A stretch of DNA of 64,000 nucleotides from Pomphorhynchus laevis. Taxonomy: Eukaryota; Acanthocephala; Palaeacanthocephala; Echinorhynchida; Pomphorhynchidae. Positions within the stretch are counted from its first letter, which is position 1. Each line of letters opens with the position of its first letter. Below are positions 1-12,271 of this stretch, piece after piece. The notes under the pieces were generated by a model, which ran no database searches, had not been told where the DNA came from, and was given only the letters and a program-made list of their open reading frames with translations. The position numbers and the translations under genes were made by a program. The stretch is taken from NCBI GenBank assembly GCA_012934845.2, contig WNNJ02000225.1, forward strand, positions 248,001 to 312,000, written 5' to 3'.

Positions 1-113
1 ATACTTTGAACATACACGAATTCTTATAGAATCAAAGATATTAAAGATCATAGTTACATCATTTTCAGAAATTGGCAGATTGCGAACAATTAGATGAGCG
101 CTAAATTTGTTTA

Positions 114-428
114 TTGTATGATTTTATAATATTAAAAGATGAATTTAAATTACATTTTATGGTAAAGATGAATTCTTTACCATTTAAATTACATGTTATA
201 AGAACTGTACAAACTGTCCCTTTGCGTACAACGCTAGCAAATGTAGGGTTTGAAAATGATTGTAAATTTGCAGATGTTAGACCGTTGCTATATTATAACA
301 GCTGCTTTGTTAAATCAGGGATAGCTGTTTTTGCGACCGTAAGAGATTGCTCAGTTGAAGTGATTCGCTTTGCAGAACAAATTCTAAATAAAAATTCTTG
401 CACGGAAAGCTCGCATGAAATTCATTGA
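114..428 (+). CDS. unassigned open frame, 104 codons
   Basis: An open frame with internal ATGs that I do not recognise. The peptide is mixed in composition, with hydrophobic stretches such as SGIAVFATVRD, and lacks low-complexity bias, so it may be a real terminal exon. A few bases upstream, an acceptor-like cag near position 70 is followed by a short frame ending in LDER and a stop. An unrelated last exon could therefore end just before this ORF. No domain or neighbour supports a function. Confidence 0.22.
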   Translation: MYDFIILKDEFKLHFMVKMNSLPFKLHVIRTVQTVPLRTTLANVGFENDCKFADVRPLLYYNSCFVKSGIAVFATVRDCSVEVIRFAEQILNKNSCTESSHEIH

Positions 429-1060
429 GGTGACTTTACAACCGTAAACAAAGCACATTGTGGACTCCTACACTTAATTTCAAAGCACACATCTTCAGAA
501 GAATCTAAGTTACTATAAGAAGTATTACAGAAGGAATGACAGGCGAGGCATCACTTAGTGACGAGGATGTAGAAGAAAAATAGGGGTTTGGTTGCGATTA
601 GAACACTTACCATCTGGAAGGTAGCGCTGCAAAGCCTGTCCGATTTCACACATAAACATCTTCAACATAAACATCACACACACTTCAATTCATTAAAGAC
701 CAAAAGAACAGGTAACTTAAAGATTATCGGTTTTTAAATTTTTTACCAAGCCTTGCAGTAGATCATATCAAATTTTCTTTTATATTTTTTTAATTATTAT
801 CGTCCCTATATGTTTGTTTACTTTGACAGATTTACTTCGGATATTTACGAATGACTAAAAATTCGTAATTGAATTCAATAATCGAATTTATCATATAAAA
901 TCTGTCCGATCACTTTGTGAAGTTATATTGTGACGCAATCTAATAAGTAGATAATCTAGAAATATTAAAACACCTATAAATTAAAATTAATACTAAAATA
1001 TAAAAATATAACAAATTAAATATTAAAAGTAATAATAAATAATATTTAATATTATTTCAG

Positions 1061-1184
1061 AAATTTCAGAACCGCTTGTATTCAGTTAGCTAATTATTTA
1101 AGAAATACTTCCAACGAATGCAATGCATCAATCGGTCAGGTTGATGGATACGCGTCGACAATATTACACGAAGAGGTTGTCTGA
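1061..1184 (+). CDS. candidate exon, unknown protein
   Basis: After a good polypyrimidine-AG acceptor (attatttcag, ending at 1060), one frame stays open to a TGA at 1182. It reads NFRTACIQLANYLRN, then NASIGQVDGYASTILHEEVV. The composition is protein-like and contrasts with the AT-rich flanks. A possible donor (gttgtc) at 1176 would remove the stop. The family is not recognised, and the exon could belong to the same plus-strand transcription unit as the TSEN2-like exon that follows. Confidence 0.25.
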
Positions 1185-1271
1185 ATATCTATGATTGAAT
1201 TCTAGGTTTATTTTAAAATGCTAGGCTCTGTATTTAATTAGTAATGGTTTGCTATCAGTGCGTCACACTAG

Positions 1272-1467
1272 AGGCGGAGATACGGTAAATTAGATTATCA
1301 GACGCTTTTAAATGTCTTTTCTTTCGTTTTGCTTATTATGAGTGAATCAGAGTTGTTTAATGCGTTTTCTTCTGAAAATCCTAGATTCCCTGTTCGATTC
1401 CGAGTATATTCACATTTTGCTCGGAATTGGATTGTAAAGGATGGCTTAAAATTTGGATGCGAGTTTT
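1272..1467 (+). CDS. TSEN2: tRNA-splicing endonuclease subunit Sen2-like exon (partial)
   Basis: The exon runs from an acceptor (cacactag) at 1271 to a consensus donor (gtaagttg) at 1468, phase 0 in and phase 1 out. It reads RRRYGKLDYQTLLNVF, then SESELFNAFSSENPRF, then VYSHFARNWIVKDGLKFGCEF. The spacing of ELFNAF, P-x-F, the aromatic YSHF and GLKFG matches the N-terminal part of the Sen2/Sen34 nuclease domain, where human TSEN2 has LWKAF, QPTF, YHYF, GLKYG. Sen2 is a catalytic subunit of the nuclear complex that cuts pre-tRNA introns. The catalytic Tyr/His/Lys would lie in later exons, which I could not locate. The remaining gene may be interrupted, so this could also be a fragment. Confidence 0.55.
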
Positions 1468-2440
1468 GTAAGTTGTAGTTTAGTCATTTTGATTAGCAAA
1501 CGCGCTTTAATATAAGCATTTTGATTTGAAATATTTTATTGTTCGACAATTTGCAGTGAACCTAGTTAACTGAATACAAAAAATAAATGATATGAAATAT
1601 TTAACAATTTTGCGAAACAACAAATACTGTTAATATAATTGTTCAGGGCGTTTAAGCATCAAGAAAAATAATAAAATAACAAATTGTTGTTCAAAAATTT
1701 TCGACTATTGCAATAGTCCTCTTCGAGTGTTATGTTTTATCAACATAATACTTGAAGTGTTGTTTATAACACTTGAAGTCTTGTGTCTCTGATTGCATTC
1801 GATCAATCAAAACAGAAATGAACCCAACTTTTAGAAAGATGAATAACAATATTTTACTAAAGCTTTAAATTGGGGACTATTTACAAAGGACTATTGAAAT
1901 AATCGAAAATTTTGAACAATAATTTATTTTATTACTCCGCTCGGTGTTTAAACACACTGAACCGTTTAAGAGCACATCGAACGTATCATTGGACATTGTT
2001 AAATAAATATAATTTTTGTTTTGTTCAGTAAAGCTAAAGTATATTCAAGGTATATATAAGAATTATATACATAACACATATATAATAGAAATTATATATA
2101 TATTCCTATATATAGGAATATATATTCCTATATATATTTGGGGACTATATACAAAGGACTATTATATATAAAAATATATATATATTTCTATATAAATATA
2201 GAAATATATATGAAAAAATATATAATAAAATATATATAAAAAATATATATCTCACAAGAATTACATCGCAAATATAAAGAATTCGATAATTAAACGATAA
2301 GATTATTTTATTGATTATTTGTGATTATTGATTTAGAAGTTAATTTTATTTTAACTTTATAGTTATATTTATTAAAAATATATCACTTTCTGATTTGGTT
2401 CTTAAAAAAAAACAAAATATTTCTGATTTTTACAGCTTAA
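1468..2440. other. AT-rich spacer with small duplicated segment
   Basis: No coding exon seen. It contains runs of TATATA between about 2080 and 2260. The phrase ggggactat-t/a-tacaaaggac occurs twice, near 1872 and 2141, suggesting a small local duplication. Confidence 0.5.
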
Positions 2441-2444
2441 ATTG

Positions 2445-5400
2445 CTAATCAGTAGTGTACGACTGTAGCAGGGAGCGTCGAACTAGTGTTGCTTGTTGCT
2501 GGCACTTTAACTTGCATTCGTTGATCAACTCTAAGCATTTAAGATCATCAAGTGCGATATTTTTTCCATTTATAGTACGTAATCGCAATCCACATACTTG
2601 ACTCACATTTGGTAGAAATGCGAGAGATAAGAACATTTTGTCTTCGTTTACCTAAAAGGATAATTAAATACTTTGGAGATAAAAAATAAAATCATAAATA
2701 TTAAAATTTTGCTACTTTTCGAACAAATTTTGTTTAAATAGAGGCTTGATTCCATAGAATATCATTTTCATTCGTCAATTTCATTTCTGTAATATTTGTA
2801 AAACTATTGTATTACAATAGTTTTCAATTGTGAGTAAATTCGCTTTATTTATTAACTTAACTATAACATATTGTTTGATATAATATATTGTTTGAACAGC
2901 ACACTATTCTACTTACATGGGAAATTAATAGCTTAATTTATTTAAATAGTAATTCGGCTGAATGCTTTTTATTAAGTGATTTACTTTGAATATCTGTAAT
3001 CACCACGAAAGAATCACATTGATTTATTGTGTCAGATCTCTAATAAATAATTGGCATTATTGCCTTGCAATCTAAGTTTGCAAGTAATCTGAAAGTGAAA
3101 CGCCAATTGAAGCTTTATGTTTTATATAAATAAACTTTATTTATGTTTAAACTTTTTTTTTAATTTATAAAATATCTATTTAAGCAGTTTTATATAAATT
3201 TAAATATTAATATTTAAGATATAAGTAAGTAAATGAAATTTCTTTTTTTTAGTTAAAAATTTGACTGATTAATTTTTGACTAATTTTTACTCAAATTTGA
3301 GTAACATTTGAGAGAATAAATGAATAAAATAGTCCTTTTTAATTATCAAATTGCTAGATTCAACAAGTCAGAAGGAAAAACAATTTGATTACAAAAAAAT
3401 AAATCATGATTGCGATAATATCAAATAATTAATAATAAATTACGATTAATTAAATTAATCAAAATTTAATCAATACGATTAAATTCATAACGCTAAAATA
3501 TTGATGTGATTAATCACATTAATAAAATATTAATTCATTTAAAATTAATCGCGATATGATTAAATCAATCACGGCAAAATTTATTACGATTTAATAAATC
3601 ACTATTTCACTTTAATTAAAAATTAACGTTGCAATTTACATTTCATTATTTTTAAATTAACCTTTAATTTATTTTTAGTACAAAAAAATTAGTTTAAAAC
3701 ACTGACTTCTTCAAACGATTTTATGAAACATTAGAAAATTATTTATTGATAATAAATAATTATTAATAATACTTATTAATTATTAATTAATAATTATTAA
3801 TAATTATCAATAATTAATTAATAATTTAATAATTATTAATTAATAATTAACGATAGATTAATTTCGAGATCGGATTAAATGGAATTTAATAAAAAATTAA
3901 TTAGCTTTTTAAATTAAAGAGAATGTGCAATGTATTATATACATCACTGGCATGTAAGTGATGACGGACTTAAATACTTACGATAGTGTCTGCTGTAAGA
4001 ACATCATACATTTCAATACCTGCATCACATAGAGCGATACCAGCGGCAACAACGACGTCGGAAAATACTGTAATATAAAATAATAAAAATCTAAACAGAG
4101 CAAAATCACAAAGAAACATACTTGTTGAACTCAAATTAGATATCACAAGGACGCGAATATCGATCTGTGTTTTCGGGTATTTATGCTGCAAATAGACGAA
4201 AATTCGTTTTATTTTAAAAAATAATAAAATCATGCATTAAAAGAACGTAGATAATTCTATCCACATTAGTCGAGGAATACGGGTCGAAACCTGATAGCAT
4301 AGCAGTTCTTCCTGATGACCTATAATCCTAATTCTGAGACATCGTATATTATTTATTAGTCAATTCATAAAAATTGACTTTTATTTAAAATTTCAATTTT
4401 TTATTGATATAAGTTATATAAAATCTTATATAACAATTATTTATAGTTATTTATTATCTAATTATTAAATTTTGATTTATTGATTTATTGATTTAGCATT
4501 ATTATTTATTTTTATTTATTTTTATTTATTTTTTATTTTATAATTATATTAAATACGTAAACTCAGTTAGCTGAAATGATTTGTTTTTAATTCAAAAAGC
4601 AAATTTATTATTTACAGCAGACTAATTACAATAAAAATTGCAGACTAATTTTTATTCATTCTAAATGAAATAAAAAATATTAGACTCTGCCTTCGTAAAC
4701 TCCATTTCATTCATTCCTTCATTCGTATACCAGTACAAAAAGGCCTTTTTCTAAACATTGCCTTCAACAATGCATTAAAGATCTCTTGAATACAAGTGCT
4801 ATTGACGATAGAGGCATACATCTTTATGCTGACTTGCCTCGGGATCCACTCAGCAAAGTAAGCAGAACTAGGATTGTGAACATGCAAAATCTGCTAGTAT
4901 ATTTTCTTCATTGACAAACGTTCTTTGCAGTACATTGCAGTGCGGCCATCTGCCACAATCTTTTGGAAAAAAATCTAAATTCATTTCTACATTAATAAAT
5001 AAAAATTAGTCCTTCTGCTTTTAATCTTCATTCTACGAACAGCAATATATGAATTGATTTAAATAATATCATAATACCATAGTATCTTCATTTTATTTAA
5101 AAATGAAAATAAAGTAAATTAAAGGTTATTCGATAAACTTATGTCTGATCGAGTTTCATCTCATATCTAAATTGTAATGTATCCGATATTGTATTTGAAT
5201 ACCAAATACAAAAACCTATGTATCAGCCCGCTGCATAAATGGTAAAAGCTGGATGTGGATGATATGTATACTATGGATAATATATGGATAATATGTATAC
5301 TATATTACAGTAAATTATTTAATTACAGGAGCAGTCTATCATCTTTAAATATTTTAATTATAAAAGAAGGGTATCATAGCTATAAGGTATTTGTCGATAC

Positions 5401-6814
5401 GATAGCAAATGAGGACAAATTTTAGTTTTTAATTTAATGCAATTGGTAACTACCAAAAGAATTGCCGAATAACAGCATGTAAACAGATGTTGTGATAGTT
5501 CTGCATTTTGCATTGCGAAATCGTCATCACTGTTGAATTTCTTACACATCGGTGATAGGGTTACCTTGCAATCGAGTTTAGCTCTAAGAGAGAACGGTAC
5601 ATCTCTAGAGATTTCATGTGGTCCAAATCTATAAATTAAAAAAAACGGCATTTTCACATTAGAATTACGAATTTTTATACACTGAACATATTGTTTTTGA
5701 TTTTCCATGTTCCACATATGATGATCCAGCTGCCTTGGAATTTATCGAAGCACGCATCACTAAACCATTAATAGAAGTTGAATTTTTATCAAAGTTTTAA
5801 GAACAAAATTATAAAATGTAATACTTTCTAATTTATTAACTTATATTAATTTAAAATTCATATACATTAATTCATATACATTTATATTTTTTAATATATT
5901 AATTCATATACATTAATTTATATTAATTTAAATTATAAATATATATATTTTAATTTATATATTTTAATCCACGTTTAATTATAATATTATTTAGCGATAA
6001 TGAGGCATCGACAAGCATGATATAATATTATTTGAATCTAAAAATAAATAAACAGGTTTTAATTTCCTGCAGATGATTGAGGGAGCTATCGAAATATTGT
6101 AAATTTTTTGAATAAAACTATTTTCACTCCTTTCTTCGTTCCTATATATTTTTATAACTAAATTATACAAAGAAATTTAAATAAGGTTATAAAGAAATAA
6201 ATTTAATAAAATTTAAAAAATATTTAATAATTAAAAAATTAAATATTTATTATTAAAATATTTTAATAATTAAATATTTATTTAATTAAATTTAATATTT
6301 AATTCGATAAATTTACAAAGAAATTAGGGTGCAGTGCAAATTACCAGCAACAATTAGAGCAAATAATCGGATTTCGATATGAAGAAGGCTAGAGTTGAGT
6401 TGTTCAGGAAGCTATTGCTTATTGTAGACTTTTTATCATGATTTGATATTAGCCATTGAAAATGCATTACACGAACCAATTGCGGTGTTCGTTAGTCCTC
6501 ATTGTGTTATTTCATATGTAAAATGTTAATGCATATCAACATGTTGATAACTCGCATTTTCCAACGAGTCAGCTATTATGGGAATAAACTGGATATTCAA
6601 AACCGAAGTTTACAATATTAGTCTATAGATAAATTTTACTTTTAATAATTTTAAATACTTCGTAGCCTTTTTATTATATTAACCTCTTAATAACTTTGCT
6701 TTTAATATCCAAAGAATTTAAAGCTATTAAGAAATAAAGGTTTGATAGCAAAGTAAATTGACACAGGTTAGACTTACCCAAATGCTCATCAACAACATCA
6801 TTATCATCATTCAT
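2445..6814 (-). CDS. EXOSC6: exosome subunit MTR3/EXOSC6-like, RNase PH fold
   Basis: Exons in transcript order: 6814-6778 (tentative, begins MNDDNDVVDEHL), 5759-5681, 5628-5454, 4185-4122, 4067-3982, 2651-2445. All junctions are GT-AG and phase-consistent, giving about 215 residues against about 270 for human EXOSC6. Readable landmarks are KAAGSSYVEHGKSKTICSV, GPHEISRD, YPKTQIDIRVLVI, AAGIALCDAGIEMYD and FLPNVSQV. They follow the RNase PH order, including the ALADAGIEMYDL-type motif; the C-terminal NQVAGL-like pattern favours MTR3 over RRP41. The protein would be a non-catalytic ring subunit of the RNA exosome, which degrades and trims RNA in nucleus and cytoplasm. Two introns are about 52-54 nt. 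Two are 1.3 kb, one holding a Penelope-type repeat. The first exon is the least certain. Confidence 0.68.
2652..3981. other. large AT-rich intron of the MTR3-like gene
   Basis: Nothing gene-like. From about 3400 to 3900 it is dominated by TAAT/ATTA runs, with many overlapping short inverted repeats of that motif near 3760-3850. Confidence 0.6.
4260..4450 (-). repeat. dispersed repeat copy, Penelope-associated
   Basis: On the minus strand this matches the repeat beside the Penelope-like RT remnant at 24.6 kb. The shared phrases are tcatcaggaagaactgctat, the catcgt-to-attagtcaattcat stretch, and the flanking ttatttaaaatttcaattt. Other copies lie near 12.9, 24.4, 47.1 and 57.2 kb. This copy sits inside an intron of the MTR3-like gene, in the gene's orientation. 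Confidence 0.6.
4734..4857 (+). CDS. candidate exon, unknown protein
   Basis: It lies between an acceptor (cgtataccag) and a consensus donor (gtaagc), with a 41-codon open frame. The frame includes KRPFSKHCLQQCIKDLL and DDRGIHLYADLPRDPLSK. The peptide looks protein-like but I do not recognise it. It lies within a 1.27-kb intron of the minus-strand MTR3-like gene. It is therefore either a nested gene, an old retroelement piece or a chance frame. Confidence 0.22.
5820..6770. other. AT-rich, intron of the MTR3-like gene if exon 1 is right
   Basis: No exon supported. A more GC-balanced stretch at about 6340-6480 has no sustained open frame on either strand. Confidence 0.45.
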
Positions 6815-6829
6815 TATCTGAAATAATTG

Positions 6830-8060
6830 CTTATTATTTAAAATATATTCACTTAAAGCACAATTCCACCAAATTGATAAAATTTAAATGAAAGAAATTA
6901 TGCCAGACAAACTAATAAATAATAGAAAATTAATTTCCCATTAATTTCTATAGTGTAGTATTTGATTTTGATTGTACCAACGTTGCAACAATGCAGCGTT
7001 TGAGGCACACTCAATTCATTGATTCCAAGTGTGACTCATTCCTAAAACTACAATCGATTTCGTCAATTTCTATCAAATGGCAATAGATCGTGTTCAGGAT
7101 TCACAAAGAGTAGGTGTATGCAAATTAGAATGTTATAGAGTAAAGCAAGACATGGTTATTAAATCAAGCAGACCACATATTTTCTTTAATATCAACAAAC
7201 AGTCTTAGTTTGGCTTGCAGTTATTCAGAAAATATATTTTTTAGAGAAAAGACAATTTTTTTAAAGTATATCATTTGGCATATCATTCGCATCTCTTGAC
7301 TTTAGATTTCTTAACCACAATGATTACCGGTTACCATAATATATAATAAAATACTTGGCATTGCGCTATTAAATTTTTAGGAACCAAAATAAGTTTTTTC
7401 TTTGAACTTCACATGTAAAGGATTCATCTAATTAAGGATGTCGTAAAGAATATTATGTTACAGTACAGTACGAATGTTACAACACATCCGCTAATCTCAT
7501 CGCCCAGATCATCTTGCATTAAAATGACTTTGAAACACAAAACGACTTTAAACCGTAAGTATATAATGCCTCAATCATAATAATTCCTTTGAAACAAAAA
7601 TATCATTGTATTTATATGCTATATTGAGTTACTCTTATAAGCAAATATATAGATTATATTGAGTTACTCGCATGTGTTCATGCTAATAAATATTTTGAGT
7701 AATTATTTTTTATAATTAAGTGGTGGCAAAATCGCTTTATTACATTACCAGTTAAATTGAAACATTATATATAAATATGACAAAAAACATAAATGAATCT
7801 TACAAACTGTATGTACACACCATAAATATCGAATTTGAATTAACTAATTTGAATTACAAATTTTTCATAAATATCAAATTTTTAATTAACCATTTTTATG
7901 AAAAATGTTTAAAATTGAAAATTGAAATTAAAAAGTTAACTTAAAAATTAAATTAAGTCTAAAACAATTAGTAATTTGTGGATTATCTAAGTCTAAGTTT
8001 GTTCAAATAAAAATAATACAAAAAAATAAATCACTTAAAGATGAATGCTTGACAATTTTG
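6830..8060. other. spacer without a supported gene
   Basis: Short open pieces exist, for example a minus-strand start reading MQDDLGDEISG near 7500 and a plus-strand MTLKHKTTLN before a gtaagtat donor near 7553. They overlap each other on opposite strands and neither can be extended. Confidence 0.4.
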
Positions 8061-8068
8061 TCTTACAG

Positions 8069-8165
8069 TGGCAAAATAATGTTTTAATGACGCAATCACA
8101 TCGAATATTAATTATCGAATCAACGGATCAATCGATTTCAACAGGAACGCTAACTGAGAGCAAAA
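8069..8165 (+). CDS. candidate exon, possibly SNARE-like
   Basis: An acceptor (gtcttacag) is followed by an open frame reading WQNNVLMTQSHRILIIEST, then DQSISTGTLTES, with a donor-like gtaaaa at 8166. The SHRI and TDQSI spacing faintly recalls the Qb-SNARE Vti1 family (SHRIATETDQIG). This is a single short exon with no partner found, so the identity is only a suggestion. Confidence 0.2.
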
Positions 8166-8169
8166 GTAA

Positions 8170-10950
8170 AATTTCCAAATAGCAAAAGGGTTAAAATAAT
8201 TTAAATTTACATGGGTATCCGCAATAAATGAATGTCGATGTTGTCGTGCCGTTGAAATATCCCCCGAGAGCATGGCTTTATAATAAAACGTAAATATTTA
8301 GAATAATAAAACAATGCAAATTTGTAGAATCCTACAATTGATATCACATAATTACATTTAGCTTTAATATATTAATATATTTAAGAAATAGATTTAAATA
8401 TTTTACTTTAAAAAATAAAATTAGTAATTAACAATTAACATAAAAAGTAAAAAATATATAAACAACGCAATATCGGAAATTTATCTAGAAAACAGATAAA
8501 TTCGTTATTTTCATAAAATTTTATTACATTTTTTAATTTCAAACGAATCAATCGAGTAAACAAGAGCAACGTTTTCTTCTTTTAATTCACTTAATTTAAT
8601 CTAGCAACACTTTTAATAGAAAATCGCTCGGGAAATATTAACACGACTTTTTAAAATAATAATAATTTCACAAAGTTAGTATTGATTATGATAAATTTGA
8701 AATTTTAATATGGGAGTAATATAGATGTATTCTGTGTATGTAAAAAAGTATAAAAAACGAAAGGTAATTTCCAGTCATTAAATCGTAATTTTTTTATTAA
8801 TTATTACTATTTTTTTTATTTTATACTTGATGGATGTCATCTATGATTTCCACATTGTCAACAAATCAAACACAGTTCTGAAAACTAAGAAACGCCCGTT
8901 AATTGAACGTGATTTAGTGCTTGTCAATTCAAATTTATATAAAAAATAAATATAAATTTATAAATATAAATTTATTCAATATTAATTTCTATATTAATCT
9001 CTTACATGCTTAAATAAAATTAATAATTTTAATTAAATTTATTAATAATTTGGATAATCGCAAATATCTATAATTGGAAATATTTTAATCAAAACAATCT
9101 CTTTAAAAAAAGTTTTGATAATAATTTTTTTGCTAATTGTTTAAGTCACTGATTAACAATTTTTATGCATATTTTGCTATTCATTAAATTTAATATTCCA
9201 TTTATAGTATTGTGATAAAGTAAGGCAATAAAACAACTTGAAATGAAAATAATCAAAAAATAGCTCAATCTTATCATTTAACGATCGTTTAAATGATCTT
9301 AAAAGTCTTTTTGTAAGACTGTAGTAGTATATCGGTAAGTATATCAAGCATACACGATTATGCTAGTCATTAAAACCGTTTCCTTCGATACGTTTATACA
9401 TTTTTATTGCATAAAATTATTTGCAATGTCTAAAATCAACTTCTAATATTAATGCGAAATTTTCAACTATACGAATATGATCTTCTAGCTAAATACTTCG
9501 ATACCAATCGAACTCATGCAAAATCACTCAAGTGATCAACGATACATTTGTAAGCTATTTACTACCATTGAACTTTAATGCAGGGATGGGAAAACTTCGA
9601 CCCACACACTTTTATGTTCTCCGCGAGTCAAAATCATGGAATAAGCAAAATTCTTTTGGCCTCATTGTAAATTAAATTTGTTCAAAGAACAGATAATCAA
9701 TTAATCAATTATATTAATCTATTTTATTATAAAATAAAATATTAGAATTTAATTATAGATTCAAATGTCTAACTGTAGAATAGTCACTACATTAGTGAAT
9801 TTGCGCTGTATCGCTTTGGAAAATCATTGATTAGTGAAGATAGTTGAACGACTGCAAATAAGAAAACCTCAATTCACGGTAATTGCTTTTTAACCGTATT
9901 TACGACAACTTGTATTAAAAACTTGTTTATTGACGATAAACTTGTTATTTCTACATATCATTCCCTTATGAATTACCAGGCGATTCAAAACGTCATCATA
10001 AAATTTGTTCAAAATTATCCGGTCAAGTAATCAGTAGTTGTTGTAAGTTTGTGAGCAACTAAATTTGCACACCATTTTGGAATTAGTTTAACCTACCCTG
10101 CTAATTTAGTAATTCTTTAAAATGATCATTTCTTGTACTAAGGAGTTTATATAATAACCCAACAATTAGTTTATTAATAAAACATAATATTAATAGTAAT
10201 CTTAGTTTATTAATTAATAATTAATTAATTATTAATTAATTAATTATTATTAATTATAAAGAATCATTTATGACATTATTAACAAACTAATTAATAAATT
10301 AGTTTGTAATTAATATATTTATTAATTTAGAAATTATTTTACAAATTTCCGAGAGCTGGAAAATCTGCATTATAGAATAACAAAGTTGAAAAGCTTTTGT
10401 TGCATATATATGGATACATTTTCGTATAGTGTAGACTAATTTAAACCATTGCGATTAATACATTAATCTTAATGGTCTGCATCAACTAGTTAACATCTGA
10501 GTAGAAAGTTTCTTCAGTATGAACGACAAGGACTGTAAAATTATGCATAATGAGCTTGGATCTGAGTACATGCAAATATAAGATTCACTGAATTCGCTAA
10601 ATTCTACAGAATTCGACAGAGTTCAATGCGAACAAAAAGAAGTCATTATCGACAATAAATTATTTAAGTTAGTATATTTGATTTTATTAGTTAGTCAACT
10701 TAATCATTAGTTTGTTTGACTATAATGCAGTTTGACTTAGAGTACAAGTTTTAGTCTCTATGAACCCGACAAGTTACTTTGTAAATTTATTTGCTATTTA
10801 AAAAATACTAAAATCAGAAGATTAAAATTTGTTAAAATAATTTCCTATAACAATGTTAATACACGCACATTACTTAATCAAAAAATAGAATAGACTTGAT
10901 CATTAAAATTTATTATTGCATAATATTGAAAATTCGGATTAGCAATTTAT
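8170..10950. other. long AT-rich intergenic stretch
   Basis: No gene supported. A minus-strand frame starting MLSGDISTARQHRH near 8265 is followed by a gtaaat donor-like site and could be a first exon, but nothing continues it. TTAATTAA-type runs dominate 10190-10330. Confidence 0.45.
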
Positions 10951-10955
10951 TTTAC

Positions 10956-11626
10956 CTGACATCATTAAGTTAATATAATGGCGAGTCTCACTTGGAATGC
11001 TGGGCTGATTAACGTAGTCAAGCACATTTTTAATTCTGTTATTAAAATCACATTGCTAAAAAGATGTATCATAAAAATGCAATTACGTGAAAGTAGATTA
11101 CAGATATTCCATGCTGATCTAAAATCGGTTGTAACATGTTCACGTTCAAAGTTGAAGAATTTGAATGATTTAGACATCCAGGTTGTGTTGTTTCTCTTTC
11201 AGCAAAGCAATTGAGTGCGGCTCGGTCTAAGGTTACGGATATTCCAAGCTGATCTAAATTCGGTTGTAACATGTTCGCGTTTGAAGTTAACGAACTCGAA
11301 TGATTCGAACCAGAGGACTGAATTGGTTCTTCTCTAGTAAAGCTATTAAGTGCAGGTTGGTCTAATAAGTTTACTGATATTCTATGCTTATCTAAATTCG
11401 GTTGCAACATGTTCACATTCGAAGTTAACAAACTTGAATGATTCAAACCACCGGATTGTATTGTTTCTCCACCAGTAAAGCTATTTAGTGCGCATCGGTC
11501 TAAATAGATACAAATAAAGTCAATGTTTGATAATTATTAATATACCTCTAGCTGCATTGAATATTGTACGAGAACCAGTACGTTTTATGGTCGACAGAGG
11601 TGGAGGGTCATTCCATCCTGGAGAAC
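10956..11626 (-). CDS. SRA1: SRA1-like protein with an internal tandem-repeat exon (partial)
   Basis: Three phase-consistent exons: 11626-11546, 11499-11102 and 11055-10956, separated by two 46-nt GT-AG introns. The first encodes GSPGWNDPPPLSTIKRTGSR, and GWNDPP is the N-terminal hallmark of SRA1 (also seen in Sec31). The last encodes CDFNNRIKNVLDYVN, then PSIPSETRHYINLM, which fits the start of the shared SRA1/Sec31 C-terminal helical domain. Between them lie about 132 codons of tandem repeats of about 42 residues built on NHSSLLTSNVNMLQPNLD. SRA1 proteins are about 230 residues and act in transcription and translation control. The long repeat insert is unusual. The first exon and the C-terminus were not found. 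Sec31 is the alternative. Confidence 0.48.
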
Positions 11627-11629
11627 CTT

Positions 11630-11910
11630 AATGAAATTACAGTAAACTGAATTACATTGTCAGAATATTGGATAGAATTCTATTTAATGAAATAATTGTA
11701 GCTATACAATTATCAGTGCTATAGATCACCTAGGCAGATTTTCTGTAGTTGTCTGATGTTAAAACCAAATAATTGCCTACTTATTTGTATCGACTAATGA
11801 GCTAAGCCTAGTTTCAATAAAGACTTTGCTTGCTTTTTAAAATTGAAAGGTAGATTTAATATGTCAAAGACGAAATATTTATCATATATATACCATATTT
11901 GCCATCACGT
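11630..11910. other. spacer or intron
   Basis: Moderate complexity with no open frame and no repeat recognised. Confidence 0.4.
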
Positions 11911-11911
11911 T

Positions 11912-12128
11912 AGCAAATTCTCGGAGATGCCTTCTTAATATATCACAAGGCAGCCGAAACGACTGATGGTACTTCACCCTACTGATGACTGCTGCAGGCT
12001 ACCATCAGCTCGTCTAGGAGTGATAAGGAAGTCTGCTCTACTTGTAATCGAACTCCGGCTTTTGGCAACATCTGCAATTATGAAACTGAAGCTTATTAGC
12101 TCCCAGGGCACAGTTTAACACAATCTGA
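11912..12128. repeat. direct repeat copy 1, Penelope-UTR-like
   Basis: Begins agcaaattctcggagatg and ends cagtttaacacaatctga. A second copy starts about 360 bp further on. Both contain gccgaaacgactgat, ccctactgatg and the tcgtctaggagtgataag phrase that also appears, altered, at about 13.8 kb beside a Penelope GIY-YIG remnant. On the minus strand it holds a tRNA B-box-like ggttcgattac in copy 2, and a mutated form here. I see no full tRNA fold. Confidence 0.65.
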
Positions 12129-12250
12129 TATAAAATTATAAAAATGTATCCTCCAAAGGATCCTGTGAGGAAGCAAGCAACGACAGCAAGTAAAATTCCT
12201 GCCGAATAAAATGAGGATGGTCCGGTAAGCACATGGTTGATTTTAAGAGG
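12129..12250 (-). CDS. candidate membrane-spanning exon
   Basis: Between the two repeat copies, the minus strand has an acceptor (gtatctag) followed by an open frame: PLKINHVLTGPSSFYSAGI, then LLAVVACFLTGSFGGYIFII. This is one strong hydrophobic segment of about 24 residues, with donor-like sequence lost where repeat copy 1 begins. It may be one exon of a membrane protein now broken up by the repeats. The family is not recognised. Confidence 0.28.
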
Positions 12251-12271
12251 CTAGATACATGCAACTTCGTC

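Noticed and set aside
2445-5759. RRP41/EXOSC4 as identity of the exosome gene
   Set aside because: GPHE and the DAGI motif fit both, but the long QNAELS...YPKTQIDI block and the FLPNVSQV C-terminus fit MTR3/EXOSC6 better. The two are close and a profile search should decide.
11912-12128. Hammerhead from gccgaaac and ccctactgatga
   Set aside because: The required order of core strands and the U-H cleavage step after GAAAC are missing; GAAACGAC cannot form helix III.
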